Notes under the pieces: generated by a model
What the model saw: the letters and a program-made list of their open reading frames with translations, nothing else
What the model was told of the DNA's origin: nothing
The model's database searches: none
NCBI RefSeq assembly: GCF_036084755.1
Contig: NZ_CP107968.1
Location: 2,982,501 to 3,046,500, forward strand
Direction of reading: 5' to 3'
Length of the DNA: 64,000 nt
Source of the DNA: Streptomyces sp. NBC_00370
GTDB lineage: Bacteria > Actinomycetota > Actinomycetes > Streptomycetales > Streptomycetaceae
Shown: positions 24,680 through 33,437 of the stretch, in pieces
Numbering within the stretch: position 1 is the first letter of the stretch
How the letters are laid out: every line of letters begins with the position of its first letter
Position numbers and translations under genes: made by a program

Positions 24680-24975
24680 TAACCATTCAGGGACCTGGCG
24701 TGTCTAAGAGGACGATGCCAGAGAGAACGTCTTGGGGGACGTTCATGGGATGTCTTGGGGGACGTCCCAGGCAAGCGATTGGCCGGGGCACGTGCACCGG
24801 GGAGCTTGAGCGGCCCTCCCGTGCGTACGTACCCCGGTCCGACCGCACCCGGGTGACCGCAGGTGGTCACCCGCACAGCGCCCGGCCCGGATCCCGTGGG
24901 GGGAATCCGCTCCGGGGATATGGAAAGCGCCCCGTTCGTCAACCCGTGGGGGGATTGGCGGCGGGGCGCTTTTCG
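24680..24975 (+). ncRNA. Candidate small RNA convergent with citrate synthase
   Basis: The 402-bp gap between copZ and citrate synthase contains a promoter (24645-24673), two direct copies of GTCTTGGGGGACGT at 24730 and 24753, a hairpin GGTGACC/GGTCACC near 24851-24872, and an 11-bp perfect stem AAAGCGCCCCG / CGGGGCGCTTT (24924-24934 and 24962-24972) ending in TTTT. This promoter-structure-terminator order suggests a transcript of roughly 290 nt. The open frame across it continues into the antisense of citrate synthase and has no codon bias, so I do not call a protein. From memory, an sRNA (scr2736) has been reported beside the S. coelicolor citrate synthase gene; homology has not been checked. 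The last stem may also end the citrate synthase transcript. Confidence 0.45.
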
Positions 24976-25002
24976 CTTGAGCGGCGCGGTTGTACGGGCC
25001 CG

Positions 25003-26304
25003 TCAGCGACCTTCGACCGGCACGAAGTCGCGCAGGACCTCGCCGGTGTAGATCTGCCGCGGACGGCCGATACGCGAGCCCGGCTCCTTGATCATCTCGT
25101 GCCACTGGGCGATCCAGCCGGGCAGCCGGCCGATCGCGAAGAGCACGGTGAACATCTCGGTCGGGAAGCCCATCGCGCGGTAGATGAGGCCGGTGTAGAA
25201 GTCGACGTTCGGGTAGAGCTTGCGCTCCACGAAGTAGTCGTCGGCCAGGGCGTGCTCTTCGAGCTTCAGCGCGATGTCGAGCAGCTCGTCGGTCTTGCCG
25301 AGCGCCGACAGCACGTCGTGCGCGGCAGCCTTGATGATCTTCGCCCGGGGGTCGAAGTTCTTGTAGACGCGGTGCCCGAAGCCCATGAGCTTCACGCCGT
25401 CTTCCTTGTTCTTCACCTTGCGGATGAAGGAGTCGACGTCGCCGCCCGCGGCCTGGATGCCTTCGAGCATCTCCAGCACCGACGCGTTGGCGCCACCGTG
25501 CAGCGGGCCCCACAGGGCGCTGATGCCGGCGGAGATCGAGGCGAACATGTTCGCCTGCGAGGAGCCGACCAGCCGCACGGTGGAGGTCGAACAGTTCTGC
25601 TCGTGGTCCGCGTGCAGGATGAACAGCTTGTCCAGCGCCGAGACCACGACCGGGTCCGGCTCGTACTCCTGCGCGGGGACCGAGAAGGTCATCCGCAGGA
25701 AGTTCTCGACGTACCCGAGGTCGTTGCGCGGGTAGACGAAGGGGTGACCGATCGACTTCTTGTACGCGTACGCCGCGATCGTCGGCAGCTTGGCGAGCAG
25801 CCGGATCGTGGAGAGGTTGCGCTGCCGCTCGTCGAACGGGTTGTGGCTGTCCTGGTAGAACGTGGACAGCGCGCTGACCACGGAGGACAGCATCGCCATC
25901 GGATGCGCGTCACGCGGGAAGCCGTCGTAGAACCGCTTGACGTCCTCGTGCAGCAGCGTGTGCTGGGTGATCTCGTTCTTGAACGACGCAAGCTCGTCCA
26001 CGGTCGGCAGCTCGCCGTTGATCAGCAGATACGCCACCTCGACGAAGCTCGACCCTTCGGCCAGCTGCTCGATCGGGTAGCCGCGGTACCGCAGGATGCC
26101 CTGCTCGCCGTCGAGGTAGGTGATGCCGGACTTGTAGGCGGCGGTATTGCCGTACCCGCTGTCCAGCGTCACAAGACCGGTCTGCGAACGGAGCTTCCCG
26201 ATGTCGAAGCCCATGTCGCCGACGGTGCTGTTGATCACCGGATAGGTGTACTCGCCGTCGCCGTACCGCAGTACTACCGCGTCGTTGTCGCGTTTCTCGC
26301 TCAC
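25003..26304 (-). CDS. citA: Citrate synthase
   Basis: A 433-residue type II citrate synthase. The GTG at 26304 (VSEKRDNDAVVLRYGDGEYT) is chosen because GAGGGA precedes it and the product has standard length; a more distal start at 26361 would add 19 unusual residues. Catalytic and substrate residues are visible in LHADHEQNCSTSTVRLVGSS, GPLHGGANASVLEML, GFGHRVYKNFDPRAK (His), and the C-terminal NVDFYTGLIYRAMGF (Asp). It condenses acetyl-CoA and oxaloacetate in the TCA cycle. It follows the RecD2-like gene by 187 bp containing a hairpin terminator, so it has its own promoter. Confidence 0.96.
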   Translation of the reverse strand: MSEKRDNDAVVLRYGDGEYTYPVINSTVGDMGFDIGKLRSQTGLVTLDSGYGNTAAYKSGITYLDGEQGILRYRGYPIEQLAEGSSFVEVAYLLINGELPTVDELASFKNEITQHTLLHEDVKRFYDGFPRDAHPMAMLSSVVSALSTFYQDSHNPFDERQRNLSTIRLLAKLPTIAAYAYKKSIGHPFVYPRNDLGYVENFLRMTFSVPAQEYEPDPVVVSALDKLFILHADHEQNCSTSTVRLVGSSQANMFASISAGISALWGPLHGGANASVLEMLEGIQAAGGDVDSFIRKVKNKEDGVKLMGFGHRVYKNFDPRAKIIKAAAHDVLSALGKTDELLDIALKLEEHALADDYFVERKLYPNVDFYTGLIYRAMGFPTEMFTVLFAIGRLPGWIAQWHEMIKEPGSRIGRPRQIYTGEVLRDFVPVEGR

Positions 26305-26409
26305 GTCATCCCTCACCGACGTAGTGCCTCTTCTTCGAGGTGCCCTGACTGTCTCTACCATCCCCCATTTGGCGCAGGAGAGTGCACTCGGGGTCGACCA
26401 TTGGGCCTA

Positions 26410-26432
26410 TTGGCGGCACTGAGTGCCGCCAA
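26410..26432 (-). terminator. Hairpin terminator after the RecD2-like gene
   Basis: A perfect 10-bp stem TTGGCGGCAC / GTGCCGCCAA with a 3-nt loop lies 60 bp beyond the helicase stop and about 106 bp before the citrate synthase start. It has no T-run, as is common in this genus. Confidence 0.65.
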
Positions 26433-26491
26433 CCTGTTCATCCTGCCCCCTTCGCCCTGGTTCCGGAAGTCCCCGATGATGTTTCGCACGC

Positions 26492-28711
26492 TCATCCGGT
26501 GCCGGCGAGCCGGTGGTCCAGCGCGGTGAACCGTCTGCCTGCCGAGACCGTGCGCACCGCCTGCCCTATGGCCTTGCGGGAGCCGACCAGCACGACCAGC
26601 TTCTTGGCCCGGGTGACCGCCGTGTAGAGCAGATTGCGCTGGAGCATCATCCAGGCACTGTTGGTCACCGGGATGACCACGGCCGGATACTCGCTGCCCT
26701 GCGAGCGGTGGATCGTGACCGCGTACGCGTGCGTCAGCTCGTCCAGCTCGTCGAAGTCGTACGGCACCTCCTCGTCCTCGTCCGTCAGCACCGTCAGCCG
26801 CTGGTCGTCCAGGCTGAGCGAGGTGACCACGCCGACCGTGCCGTTGAAGATCCCGTTCTCCCCTTTATCGTAATTGTTTCTGATCTGGGTCACTTTGTCC
26901 CCCACGCGGAAGACCCGGCCGCCCAGCCGCTTCTCCGGCAGCTCGGGTCTGGCGGGCGTGATGGCCTGCTGGAGCAGCCCGTTGAGCGCCCCGGCCCCCG
27001 CAGGGCCCCGGTGCATCGGCGCCAGCACCTGCACGTCCCTGCGCGGATCGAGACCGAACCTGGCCGGAATCCGCCGGGCCGCCACATCGACCGTGACCCG
27101 GCCCGCGTCCTCCGTCTCGTCCTCGACGAACAGGAAGAAGTCGGCGAGCCCCTGGGTGATCGGCGGCACGCCCGAGTTGATGCGGTGCGCGTTGGTGACC
27201 ACACCCGACTGCTGGGCCTGCCGGAAGATCCGGGTGAGCCGCACCCGGGGCACCGGGCCGCCCTCGGCGAGCAGATCCCGCAGCACCTCGCCGGCGCCCA
27301 CCGAGGGGAGCTGGTCCACATCGCCGACCAGCAGCAGATGGGCACCCGGTGCCACCGCCTTGACCAGCTTGTTGGCGAGCAGCAGATCCAGCATCGACGC
27401 CTCGTCGACCACCACCAGATCGGCGTCCAGCGGCCGGTCCCTGTCGTACGCGGCGTCCCCGCCCGGTTTCAGTTCGAGCAGCCGGTGCACCGTGGACGCC
27501 TCGGCGCCGGTCAGCTCCGCCAGCCGCTTGGCCGCCCGCCCGGTCGGCGCGGCCAGCACGACCTTGGCCTTCTTGGCCCGCGCCAGCTCCACGATCGAGC
27601 GGACGGTGAAGGACTTGCCGCAGCCGGGGCCGCCGGTCAGCACGGCGACCTTCTCCGTGAGCGCGAGCCGCACCGCCTGCTCCTGCTCGGGCGCCAGCTT
27701 CGCGCCCGTGCGCGTGGCGAGCCAGCTCAGCGCCTTGTCCCAGGCCACGTCACGGAAGGCCGGCATCCGGTCGTCCCCGGTCCGCAGCAGCCTGCGCAGC
27801 TGGGCGGAGAGGGACAGCTCGGCGCGGTGGAAGGGGATCAGATAGACGGCGGTGACCGGCTCGCCGCCGTCGGGCCCCGGCACCGTCTCCCTGACGACGC
27901 CCTCCTCGTCCGCCGCCAGCTCGGCGAGGCACTCGATGACCAGCCCTGTGTCCACCTGGAGGAGCTTCACCGCGTCCGTGATCAGCTGCTCCTCGGGCAG
28001 GAAGCAGTGCCCCTGGTCGCTGGACTGGGACAGCGCGTACTGCAGGCCGGCCTTCACCCGCTCCGGGCTGTCGTGCGGGATGCCGACGGCCTGCGCGATC
28101 CGGTCCGCGGTGAGGAACCCGATGCCCCAGACGTCGGCCGCGAGGCGGTACGGCTCGTTCTTGACGACGGAGATCGACGCGTCGCCGTACTTCTTGTAGA
28201 TCCGCACGGCGATCGAGGTGGAGACGCCGACGCCCTGGAGGAAGATCATGACCTCCTTGATGACCTTCTGCTCCTCCCAGGCGACGGCGATCATCTTCGT
28301 CCGCTTGGGGCCGAGGCCGGGCACCTCGACGAGCCGCCTGGGCTCCTCCTCGATGATCCGCAGGGTGTCCACGCCGAAATGGCCGACGATCCGGTCGGCC
28401 ATGACCGGCCCGATGCCCTTGATCAGTCCGGATCCGAGATAGCGGCGGATGCCCTGGATCGTCGCCGGAAGGATCGTTGTGTAGTTCTCCACGGTGAACT
28501 GCTTGCCGAACTGCGGATGCGAGCCCCAACGGCCCTCCATCCGCAGCGACTCGCCGGGCTGGGCGCCGAGCAGCGCGCCGACGACCGTGAGCAGATCGCC
28601 GCCCCGGCCCGTGTCGACCCGCGCGACCGTGTAGCCGTTCTCCTCGTTGGCGTAGGTGATCCGCTCGAGAACGGCTTCGAGAACGGCGAGCGAGACGGGT
28701 GCGTTGGACAT
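26492..28711 (-). CDS. recD2: RecD2-like ATP-dependent SF1B DNA helicase
   Basis: A 739-residue helicase starting at the ATG at 28711. The N-terminal third has an OB-like region and helix-hairpin-helix repeats (GLIKGIGPVMADRIVGHF, EVPGLGPKRTKMIAV) characteristic of RecD2. The motor follows: motif I LTGGPGCGKSFTV, motif II LVVVDEASMLD, motif III LLLVGDVDQLPSVG, motif IV LTRIFRQAQQSGVV, and the C-terminal motif VI region TIHRSQGSEYPAVVIPV with LLYTAVTRAKKLVVLVG. RecD2 enzymes are 5'-3' helicases in repair outside RecBCD, and no recB or recC gene is nearby. It is a single-gene unit. Confidence 0.93.
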   Translation of the reverse strand: MSNAPVSLAVLEAVLERITYANEENGYTVARVDTGRGGDLLTVVGALLGAQPGESLRMEGRWGSHPQFGKQFTVENYTTILPATIQGIRRYLGSGLIKGIGPVMADRIVGHFGVDTLRIIEEEPRRLVEVPGLGPKRTKMIAVAWEEQKVIKEVMIFLQGVGVSTSIAVRIYKKYGDASISVVKNEPYRLAADVWGIGFLTADRIAQAVGIPHDSPERVKAGLQYALSQSSDQGHCFLPEEQLITDAVKLLQVDTGLVIECLAELAADEEGVVRETVPGPDGGEPVTAVYLIPFHRAELSLSAQLRRLLRTGDDRMPAFRDVAWDKALSWLATRTGAKLAPEQEQAVRLALTEKVAVLTGGPGCGKSFTVRSIVELARAKKAKVVLAAPTGRAAKRLAELTGAEASTVHRLLELKPGGDAAYDRDRPLDADLVVVDEASMLDLLLANKLVKAVAPGAHLLLVGDVDQLPSVGAGEVLRDLLAEGGPVPRVRLTRIFRQAQQSGVVTNAHRINSGVPPITQGLADFFLFVEDETEDAGRVTVDVAARRIPARFGLDPRRDVQVLAPMHRGPAGAGALNGLLQQAITPARPELPEKRLGGRVFRVGDKVTQIRNNYDKGENGIFNGTVGVVTSLSLDDQRLTVLTDEDEEVPYDFDELDELTHAYAVTIHRSQGSEYPAVVIPVTNSAWMMLQRNLLYTAVTRAKKLVVLVGSRKAIGQAVRTVSAGRRFTALDHRLAGTG

Positions 28712-28813
28712 GATCCGACGCTACCGCCGCCGTCCGACAACGCGACCGGCCTGTGGACAACCGCCTGTGGACAACCGGCCGTCCGGGGGCGGGACCGACG
28801 AACAGACGAACAA

Positions 28814-28841
28814 GGGGCCCGGTCCTCACGGACCAGGCCCC
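28814..28841 (-). terminator. Hairpin terminator downstream of the sugar-module operon
   Basis: The hairpin GGGGCCCGGTCC / GGACCAGGCCCC with a TCAC loop lies about 130 bp past the stop of the isomerase gene at 28968. On the minus strand it is followed by TTGTTCG. The 256-bp region 28712-28967 otherwise shows no coding sequence; it also holds the promoter side of the RecD2-like gene. Confidence 0.6.
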
Positions 28842-28967
28842 ACGTGTTCCCCCCACCCATCAGGCCTTCCCGAATCCCCCCAGATCCCTCCCCGGAAGCC
28901 CTGATGCCATGTACGACACGCGTCCGTGCCGAAGGGTTGCACGACTTCGTCGGTTATTTTCCCGGGG

Positions 28968-29837
28968 CTACTCTCCGGACCGCAGCGCGTGCGTCACGAA
29001 CCGTTCCGCGACCTCGGTGAGCAGGTCGACGCCGTCACGCGCCCACAGCTCGTCGTTGAACAACTCGACCTCGATCAGCCCCCGGTAGCCCGTCGCGTCG
29101 ACCCGCTCGCGCCACTCGCGCAGGTCGACCGCCCCCTCGCCGAGCTGGCCGCGGCCGTTCAGCACCCCGGCGGGCAGCGGCGTGACCCAGTCGGCGAGCT
29201 GGAAGGAGTGGATCCGTCCGGCGGCCCCCGCGCGCGCAACGGCGGCGGGCGCCCGGTCGTCCCACCACAGGTGGTACGTGTCCACGACCACGCCGACCTG
29301 GTCGGCGGGGAAGCGTTCCGCCAGCTCCAGCGCCTGGTCCAGGGTGGAGACCACACAGCGGTCGGAGGCGAACATCGGGTGCAGCGGTTCGATCGCGAGC
29401 CGTACGCCGCGTTCGCCCGCGTACGGGGCGAGTTCGGCCAGCGCGTCGGCCACCCGCTCCCGGGCGGCGGGCAGGTCCCGGCTGCCGGGCGGCAGCCCGC
29501 CGGACACCAGGACGAGCGTGTCGGTGCCCAGAGCCGCGGCCTCGTCCACGGCCGCGCGGTTGTCGGCCAGCGCCGCCGCCCGCTGCCCGGGGTCGGTCGC
29601 GGTGAGGAAGCCGCCACGGCACAGCGAGGTGACGACGAGCCCGGCGTCGCGCACGAGTCGGGCCGCGGCCTGGACGCCGTACGCCTGGACGGGCTCGCGC
29701 CACAGTCCGACGGCCGGGACGCCGAGCCGAACGCACGCCTCGGTCAGCTCGGGCAGCGACAGCTGCTTGACCGTCATCTGGTTGATGCTGAAGCGGGCCA
29801 GGTCCGCGGCGGACAGTTCGCTCACCGTGTCGCTCAC
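28968..29837 (-). CDS. Sugar phosphate isomerase/epimerase (TIM barrel, AP-endonuclease-2 fold)
   Basis: A 289-residue protein of the xylose-isomerase-like TIM barrel family. Metal-ligand segments are RLAIEPLHPMFASDRCVVS (Glu), VGVVVDTYHLWWDD (Asp and His), HSFQLADWVTPLP and YRGLIEVELFND (Glu). The family includes hydroxypyruvate isomerase, ketose 3-epimerases and inosose enzymes, and none is singled out by this sequence. It overlaps the upstream DUF993 gene by 4 bp and is the last gene of the minus-strand sugar operon. It probably interconverts a keto-sugar intermediate made by the Gfo/Idh dehydrogenase. Confidence 0.85.
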   Translation of the reverse strand: MSDTVSELSAADLARFSINQMTVKQLSLPELTEACVRLGVPAVGLWREPVQAYGVQAAARLVRDAGLVVTSLCRGGFLTATDPGQRAAALADNRAAVDEAAALGTDTLVLVSGGLPPGSRDLPAARERVADALAELAPYAGERGVRLAIEPLHPMFASDRCVVSTLDQALELAERFPADQVGVVVDTYHLWWDDRAPAAVARAGAAGRIHSFQLADWVTPLPAGVLNGRGQLGEGAVDLREWRERVDATGYRGLIEVELFNDELWARDGVDLLTEVAERFVTHALRSGE

Positions 29838-30994
29838 TGGTCCACCCCGTACACCCCGAGCAGGGTCGCCATCCGGGTCTCGGCCAATGCCGGGTCGGGG
29901 AACAGGCCGAGCCCGTCGGCCAGTTCGTACGCGCGTGCCAGATGCGGCAGCGAACGCGCCGACTGCAGCCCGCCGACCATCGCGAAGTGGTCCTGGTGCC
30001 CGGCCAGCCAGGCGAGCAGGACGACCCCGGTCTTGTAGTAGCGGGTCGGCGGCTGGAAGAGGTGCCGCGACAACGCGACCGTGGGGTCGAGCAGTTCGCG
30101 GAAGCCCTTGCTGTCGCCGGTGTCCAGGACGCGTACGGCCCCGGCCGCCAGCGGTCCGAGCGGATCGAAGATGCCCAGCAGCGCGTGGCTGAAGCCGCGT
30201 TCGTCGCCCGCGATCAGCTCGGGATAGTTGAAGTCGTCGCCGGTGTAGCAGCGGACCCCGTCCGGCAGCCGGCGGCGCAGCTCCACCTCGCGCCGCGCGT
30301 CGAGCAGCGAGACCTTGATCCCGTCGACCTTGTCGGGGTGTTCGGCGATGACCCGCAGGAACGTCTCGGTGGCGGCGTCCAGATCGGCGCTGCCCCAGTA
30401 GCCGGCCAGCGCGGGGTCGAACATCGGCCCGAGCCAGTGCAGGACGACGGGCTCGGCCGCCTGGCGCAGCAACTGCCCGTAGATGGCGCAGTAGTCGTCG
30501 GGAGACTTCGCGGCGGCGGCGAGGGCGCGGGAGGCCATCAGGATGGCCTGCGACCCCGTCTCCTCGACGAGCGCGAGCTGTTCCTCGTACGCGGCACGCA
30601 CGCGCGCCAAAGTGTGCTCCCCCGGGGGGAGTTGGTCGGTGCCGACGCCGCAGGCGAGCCGGCCGCCGGTGGCCTTCGCCTCGGCGGCCGAGCGGCGGAT
30701 CAGCTCGGCGGCGCCCGCCCAGTCCAGGCCCATACCGCGCTGGGCGGTGTCCATCGCCTCGGCGACACCCAGGCCGTGCGACCAGAGATGGCGCCGGAAG
30801 GCGAGGGTGGCGTCCCAGTCGACGGCCGCCGCCCCGTCGGGGCTGGTGTCGGCGTACGGGTCGGCCACGACATGCGCGGCGGAGAAGACCGTACGGGACG
30901 TCAGGGGCGGCCCGCCCACGGTGAAACGGGCCGGTTCGGCGCGGGGTTCGTACGTGCGCACCCCGCCGTCGGGTGCGGGCAGCCGGAGCGTCAC
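29834..30994 (-). CDS. DUF993 / dihydrodipicolinate synthase-like family protein
   Basis: A 386-residue protein starting at the GTG at 30994, which overlaps the oxidoreductase stop as GTGA. It is a TIM barrel of the DUF993 family: ARFTVGGPPLTSRTVFSAAH at the N-terminus, EAMDTAQRGMGLDW, KVDGIKVSLLDARREVELRR with a candidate Schiff-base Lys, VRCYTGDDFNYPELI, and FMVGG-like HFAMVGGLQSARSLP. The family is structurally related to N-acetylneuraminate lyase/DHDPS aldolases but has no established reaction. In this operon it could be the carbon-carbon lyase of a sugar-acid pathway; that is inference. Confidence 0.82.
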   Translation of the reverse strand: MTLRLPAPDGGVRTYEPRAEPARFTVGGPPLTSRTVFSAAHVVADPYADTSPDGAAAVDWDATLAFRRHLWSHGLGVAEAMDTAQRGMGLDWAGAAELIRRSAAEAKATGGRLACGVGTDQLPPGEHTLARVRAAYEEQLALVEETGSQAILMASRALAAAAKSPDDYCAIYGQLLRQAAEPVVLHWLGPMFDPALAGYWGSADLDAATETFLRVIAEHPDKVDGIKVSLLDARREVELRRRLPDGVRCYTGDDFNYPELIAGDERGFSHALLGIFDPLGPLAAGAVRVLDTGDSKGFRELLDPTVALSRHLFQPPTRYYKTGVVLLAWLAGHQDHFAMVGGLQSARSLPHLARAYELADGLGLFPDPALAETRMATLLGVYGVDQ

Positions 30995-32142
30995 AGCGTC
31001 AGCTCCGGCACCTCGAAGCGGCGGCCCTCGGCCGACGAGCGCAGGCCCAGCTCGGCGAGTTGCACCCCGCGCGCCCCTGCCAGCAGGTCCCAGGGGAACG
31101 GCTCGTCGAGCGCGACGTGGCGCAGGAACAGCTCCCACTGTGTCTTGAACCCGTTGTCGAACTCGGTGTTGTCCGGGACCTCCTGCCACTGGTCCCTGAA
31201 CGGCTCGGTGGCGGGCAGGTCCGGGTTCCACACCGGCTTGGGGGTGGCGCTGCGGTGCTGGACGCGGCAGCGGCGCAGCCCGGCGACGGCCGAGCCGTGG
31301 GTGCCGTCGACCTGGAACTCGACGAGTTCGTCGCGGTTGACCCGTACCGCCCAGGAGGAGTTGATCTGGGCGACGGCTCCGCCTGCCAGCTGGAAGATTC
31401 CGTAGGCGGCGTCGTCGGCGGTGGCCGCGTACGGCTTGCCGCGCTCGTCCCAGCGCTGCGGGATGTGGGTCGTGACCTGCGCCTGGACCGTGGTGACACG
31501 GCCGAACAGCTCATGCAGCACGTACTCCCAGTGCGGGAACATGTCGACGGTGATGCCGCCGCCGTCCTGCGCACGGTAGTTCCAGGAGGGGCGCTGCGAC
31601 TCCTGCCAGTCGCCCTCGAAGACCCAGTAGCCGAACTCACCGCGTACGGAGAGGATCTGGCCGAAGAAGCCGGCGTCGATCAGCCGCTTGAGCTTCAGCA
31701 GACCCGGCAGGAAGATCTTGTCCTGGACGACGCCGTGCTTGATGCCGGCGCTCCGCGCGAGGCGCGCCAGGTCGAGCGCGCCGTCGAGATCCGTCGCCGT
31801 CGGCTTCTCGGCGTAGATGTGCTTGCCCGCCGCGATGGCCTTCCTGACGGCTTCGACGCGGGCCGACGTGACCTGCGCGTCGAAGTAGATCTCCACGGTC
31901 TCGTCGGCGAGGACGGCGTCCAGGTCGGTGGACCATTCGGTCAGACCGTGCCGCTCGGCGATCTCCTTGAGTGCGTGCTCCCTGCGGCCCACGAGAACCG
32001 GCTCGGGCCACAGGACGTCGCCGTCCCCGAGGCCGAGGCCGCCCTGATCGCGGATCGCGAGGACGGACCGCAGCAGATGCTGCCGGTATCCCATCCGCCC
32101 CGTGACGCCGTTCATGGCGATCCGCACTGTCCTGCGTGTCAC
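30991..32142 (-). CDS. Gfo/Idh/MocA family oxidoreductase
   Basis: A 383-residue NAD(P)-dependent sugar dehydrogenase. The GTG at 32142 is chosen because GGAGGG lies seven bases upstream. The N-terminal Rossmann domain is slightly atypical (VRIAMNGVTGRMGYRQHLLR), followed by the Gfo/Idh hallmark GKHIYAEKPTATDLDGAL with the catalytic Lys. The C-terminal alpha/beta domain contains DGGGITVDMFPHWEYVLHEL with the usual Asp and His. It is the first gene of the operon with DUF993 and isomerase genes and is divergent from a LacI regulator whose operator lies in the shared promoter. It may oxidise an inositol or sugar; it is also the only inositol-dehydrogenase-like candidate in the window. Confidence 0.88.
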   Translation of the reverse strand: MTRRTVRIAMNGVTGRMGYRQHLLRSVLAIRDQGGLGLGDGDVLWPEPVLVGRREHALKEIAERHGLTEWSTDLDAVLADETVEIYFDAQVTSARVEAVRKAIAAGKHIYAEKPTATDLDGALDLARLARSAGIKHGVVQDKIFLPGLLKLKRLIDAGFFGQILSVRGEFGYWVFEGDWQESQRPSWNYRAQDGGGITVDMFPHWEYVLHELFGRVTTVQAQVTTHIPQRWDERGKPYAATADDAAYGIFQLAGGAVAQINSSWAVRVNRDELVEFQVDGTHGSAVAGLRRCRVQHRSATPKPVWNPDLPATEPFRDQWQEVPDNTEFDNGFKTQWELFLRHVALDEPFPWDLLAGARGVQLAELGLRSSAEGRRFEVPELTL

Positions 32143-32165
32143 GAAGTTCCCTCCATACGACCCTA

Positions 32166-32177
32166 GCAAGCGCTTTC
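32166..32177. promoter_or_regulatory. LacI-type operator in the oxidoreductase/LacI divergent promoter
   Basis: GCAAGCGCTTTC contains the AAGCGCTT core, a classic LacI/GalR half-site pair with central CG. It is 24 bp upstream of the oxidoreductase start and 100 bp upstream of the lacI-type gene. It is positioned to repress the sugar operon directly. Confidence 0.7.
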
Positions 32178-32276
32178 TATACGGTATGAAGCTAGCCTGC
32201 GACCACGGTCGGGGACAAGAGCCCCACCGCGATCCGCTGTATCACCCATGGACCGAGCCCCGACGGAGGAACCGCG

Positions 32277-33353
32277 ATGACAGTCACCCTGGCGGATGTG
32301 GCGGCCCGCGCCCGGGTGTCGCCCGCCACCGTCTCGCGTGTGCTGAACGGCAACTACCCCGTCGCCGCCGCCACCCGGGACCGGGTGCTGCGGGCGGTGG
32401 ACGACCTCGACTACGTACTCAACGGCCCGGCCAGCTCGCTCGCCGCCGCCACCTCCGACCTGGTGGGCATCCTCGTCAACGACATCGCCGACCCGTTCTT
32501 CGGGATCATGGCGGGGGCCGCGCAGGCGGAGATCGGCGGTCTGGAGAGCGGGGGCCGCGCGGGCGGCGAGAAGCTCGCCGTCGTCTGCAACACCGGCGGC
32601 TCGCCCGAGCGCGAACTGACCTATCTCACCCTGCTCCAGCGCCAGCGCGCGGCGGCCGTCATCCTCACCGGCGGCGCCCTGGAGGACCCGGCGCACATCG
32701 CGGCGATGGCGGCGAAGCTGGCGAGGCTCGCCGACGCGGGCACGGCGGTCGTGCTGTGCGGCCGGCCGCCGCTGCCGGACAGCGAGGCGATCGTGGCGTC
32801 GCTCGCCTTCGACAACCGGGGCGGCGGACGGCGGCTGACGGAGCATCTGCTCGCGCTCGGCCACCGCAGGATCGGCTATGTGGCGGGCCCGCAGGAGCGC
32901 ACCACGACCCGGCACCGCCTGGAGGGCCACCGCGAAGCGCTGCGGGCCGCCGACGTGCCCGAGGACCTGACGGTCGACCAGGACCTGCTGACGTTCCACG
33001 GCCCGTACACCAGGCGCTCCGGGTACGAGGCGACGGTGGAACTGCTGCGCCGCGCCCCCGACCTGACCGCCGTGGTCGCCGCCAACGACACGGTCGCGCT
33101 GGGCGCCTGCGCCGCCATACGCGACAAGGGGCTGCGCATCCCGCAGGACGTCTCGGTCGCGGGCTTCGACGACCTGCCGTTCTCGGTGGACGCGGTCCCG
33201 GCGCTCACGACCGTACGGCTGCCGCTGTACGAGGCGGGCGCGCGGGCCGGCCGGCTGGCGATGGGCCGGGAGACACCCCCGCCGGGCGGTATCGCGACGA
33301 TCTCGGCGGAGCTGATGGCACGCGCGTCGACGGCGCCGCCCCGGGGGGCGTGA
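32277..33353 (+). CDS. LacI-family transcriptional regulator
   Basis: A 358-residue regulator. It starts at the ATG at 32277 with GGAGGAA upstream. The LacI HTH and hinge are TLADVAARARVSPATVSRVL, then NYPVAAATRDRVLRAVDDLD. The periplasmic-binding-like effector domain follows (LVGILVNDIADPFFGIMAG, VAANDTVALGACAAIRDKGL, VSVAGFDDLPFSVDAVPALT). It is divergent from the Gfo/Idh operon, with a LacI-type palindrome at 32166-32177, and the following isomerase gene is co-oriented 84 bp downstream. It most likely represses both arms until a sugar ligand binds. Confidence 0.93.
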   Translation: MTVTLADVAARARVSPATVSRVLNGNYPVAAATRDRVLRAVDDLDYVLNGPASSLAAATSDLVGILVNDIADPFFGIMAGAAQAEIGGLESGGRAGGEKLAVVCNTGGSPERELTYLTLLQRQRAAAVILTGGALEDPAHIAAMAAKLARLADAGTAVVLCGRPPLPDSEAIVASLAFDNRGGGRRLTEHLLALGHRRIGYVAGPQERTTTRHRLEGHREALRAADVPEDLTVDQDLLTFHGPYTRRSGYEATVELLRRAPDLTAVVAANDTVALGACAAIRDKGLRIPQDVSVAGFDDLPFSVDAVPALTTVRLPLYEAGARAGRLAMGRETPPPGGIATISAELMARASTAPPRGA

Positions 33354-33437
33354 GGCGTCCGCGCCCGCTGAGTGGGCAGAGGTGAGAACCGGAGCCGACG
33401 TGTACGCGGCCCTCGCCCTTCGGAAAGGAACCATCAC

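Noticed and set aside
24730-24766. Two direct repeats of GTCTTGGGGGACGT as a possible CRISPR remnant
   Set aside because: There are only two copies with a 9-bp spacer and no cas genes. They fit better as structural elements of a candidate RNA.
24700-26529. A 609-codon plus-strand frame running from the copZ gap through citrate synthase
   Set aside because: Most of it is antisense to citA. The first part lies in the non-coding gap and shows RNA-like structure rather than coding bias.
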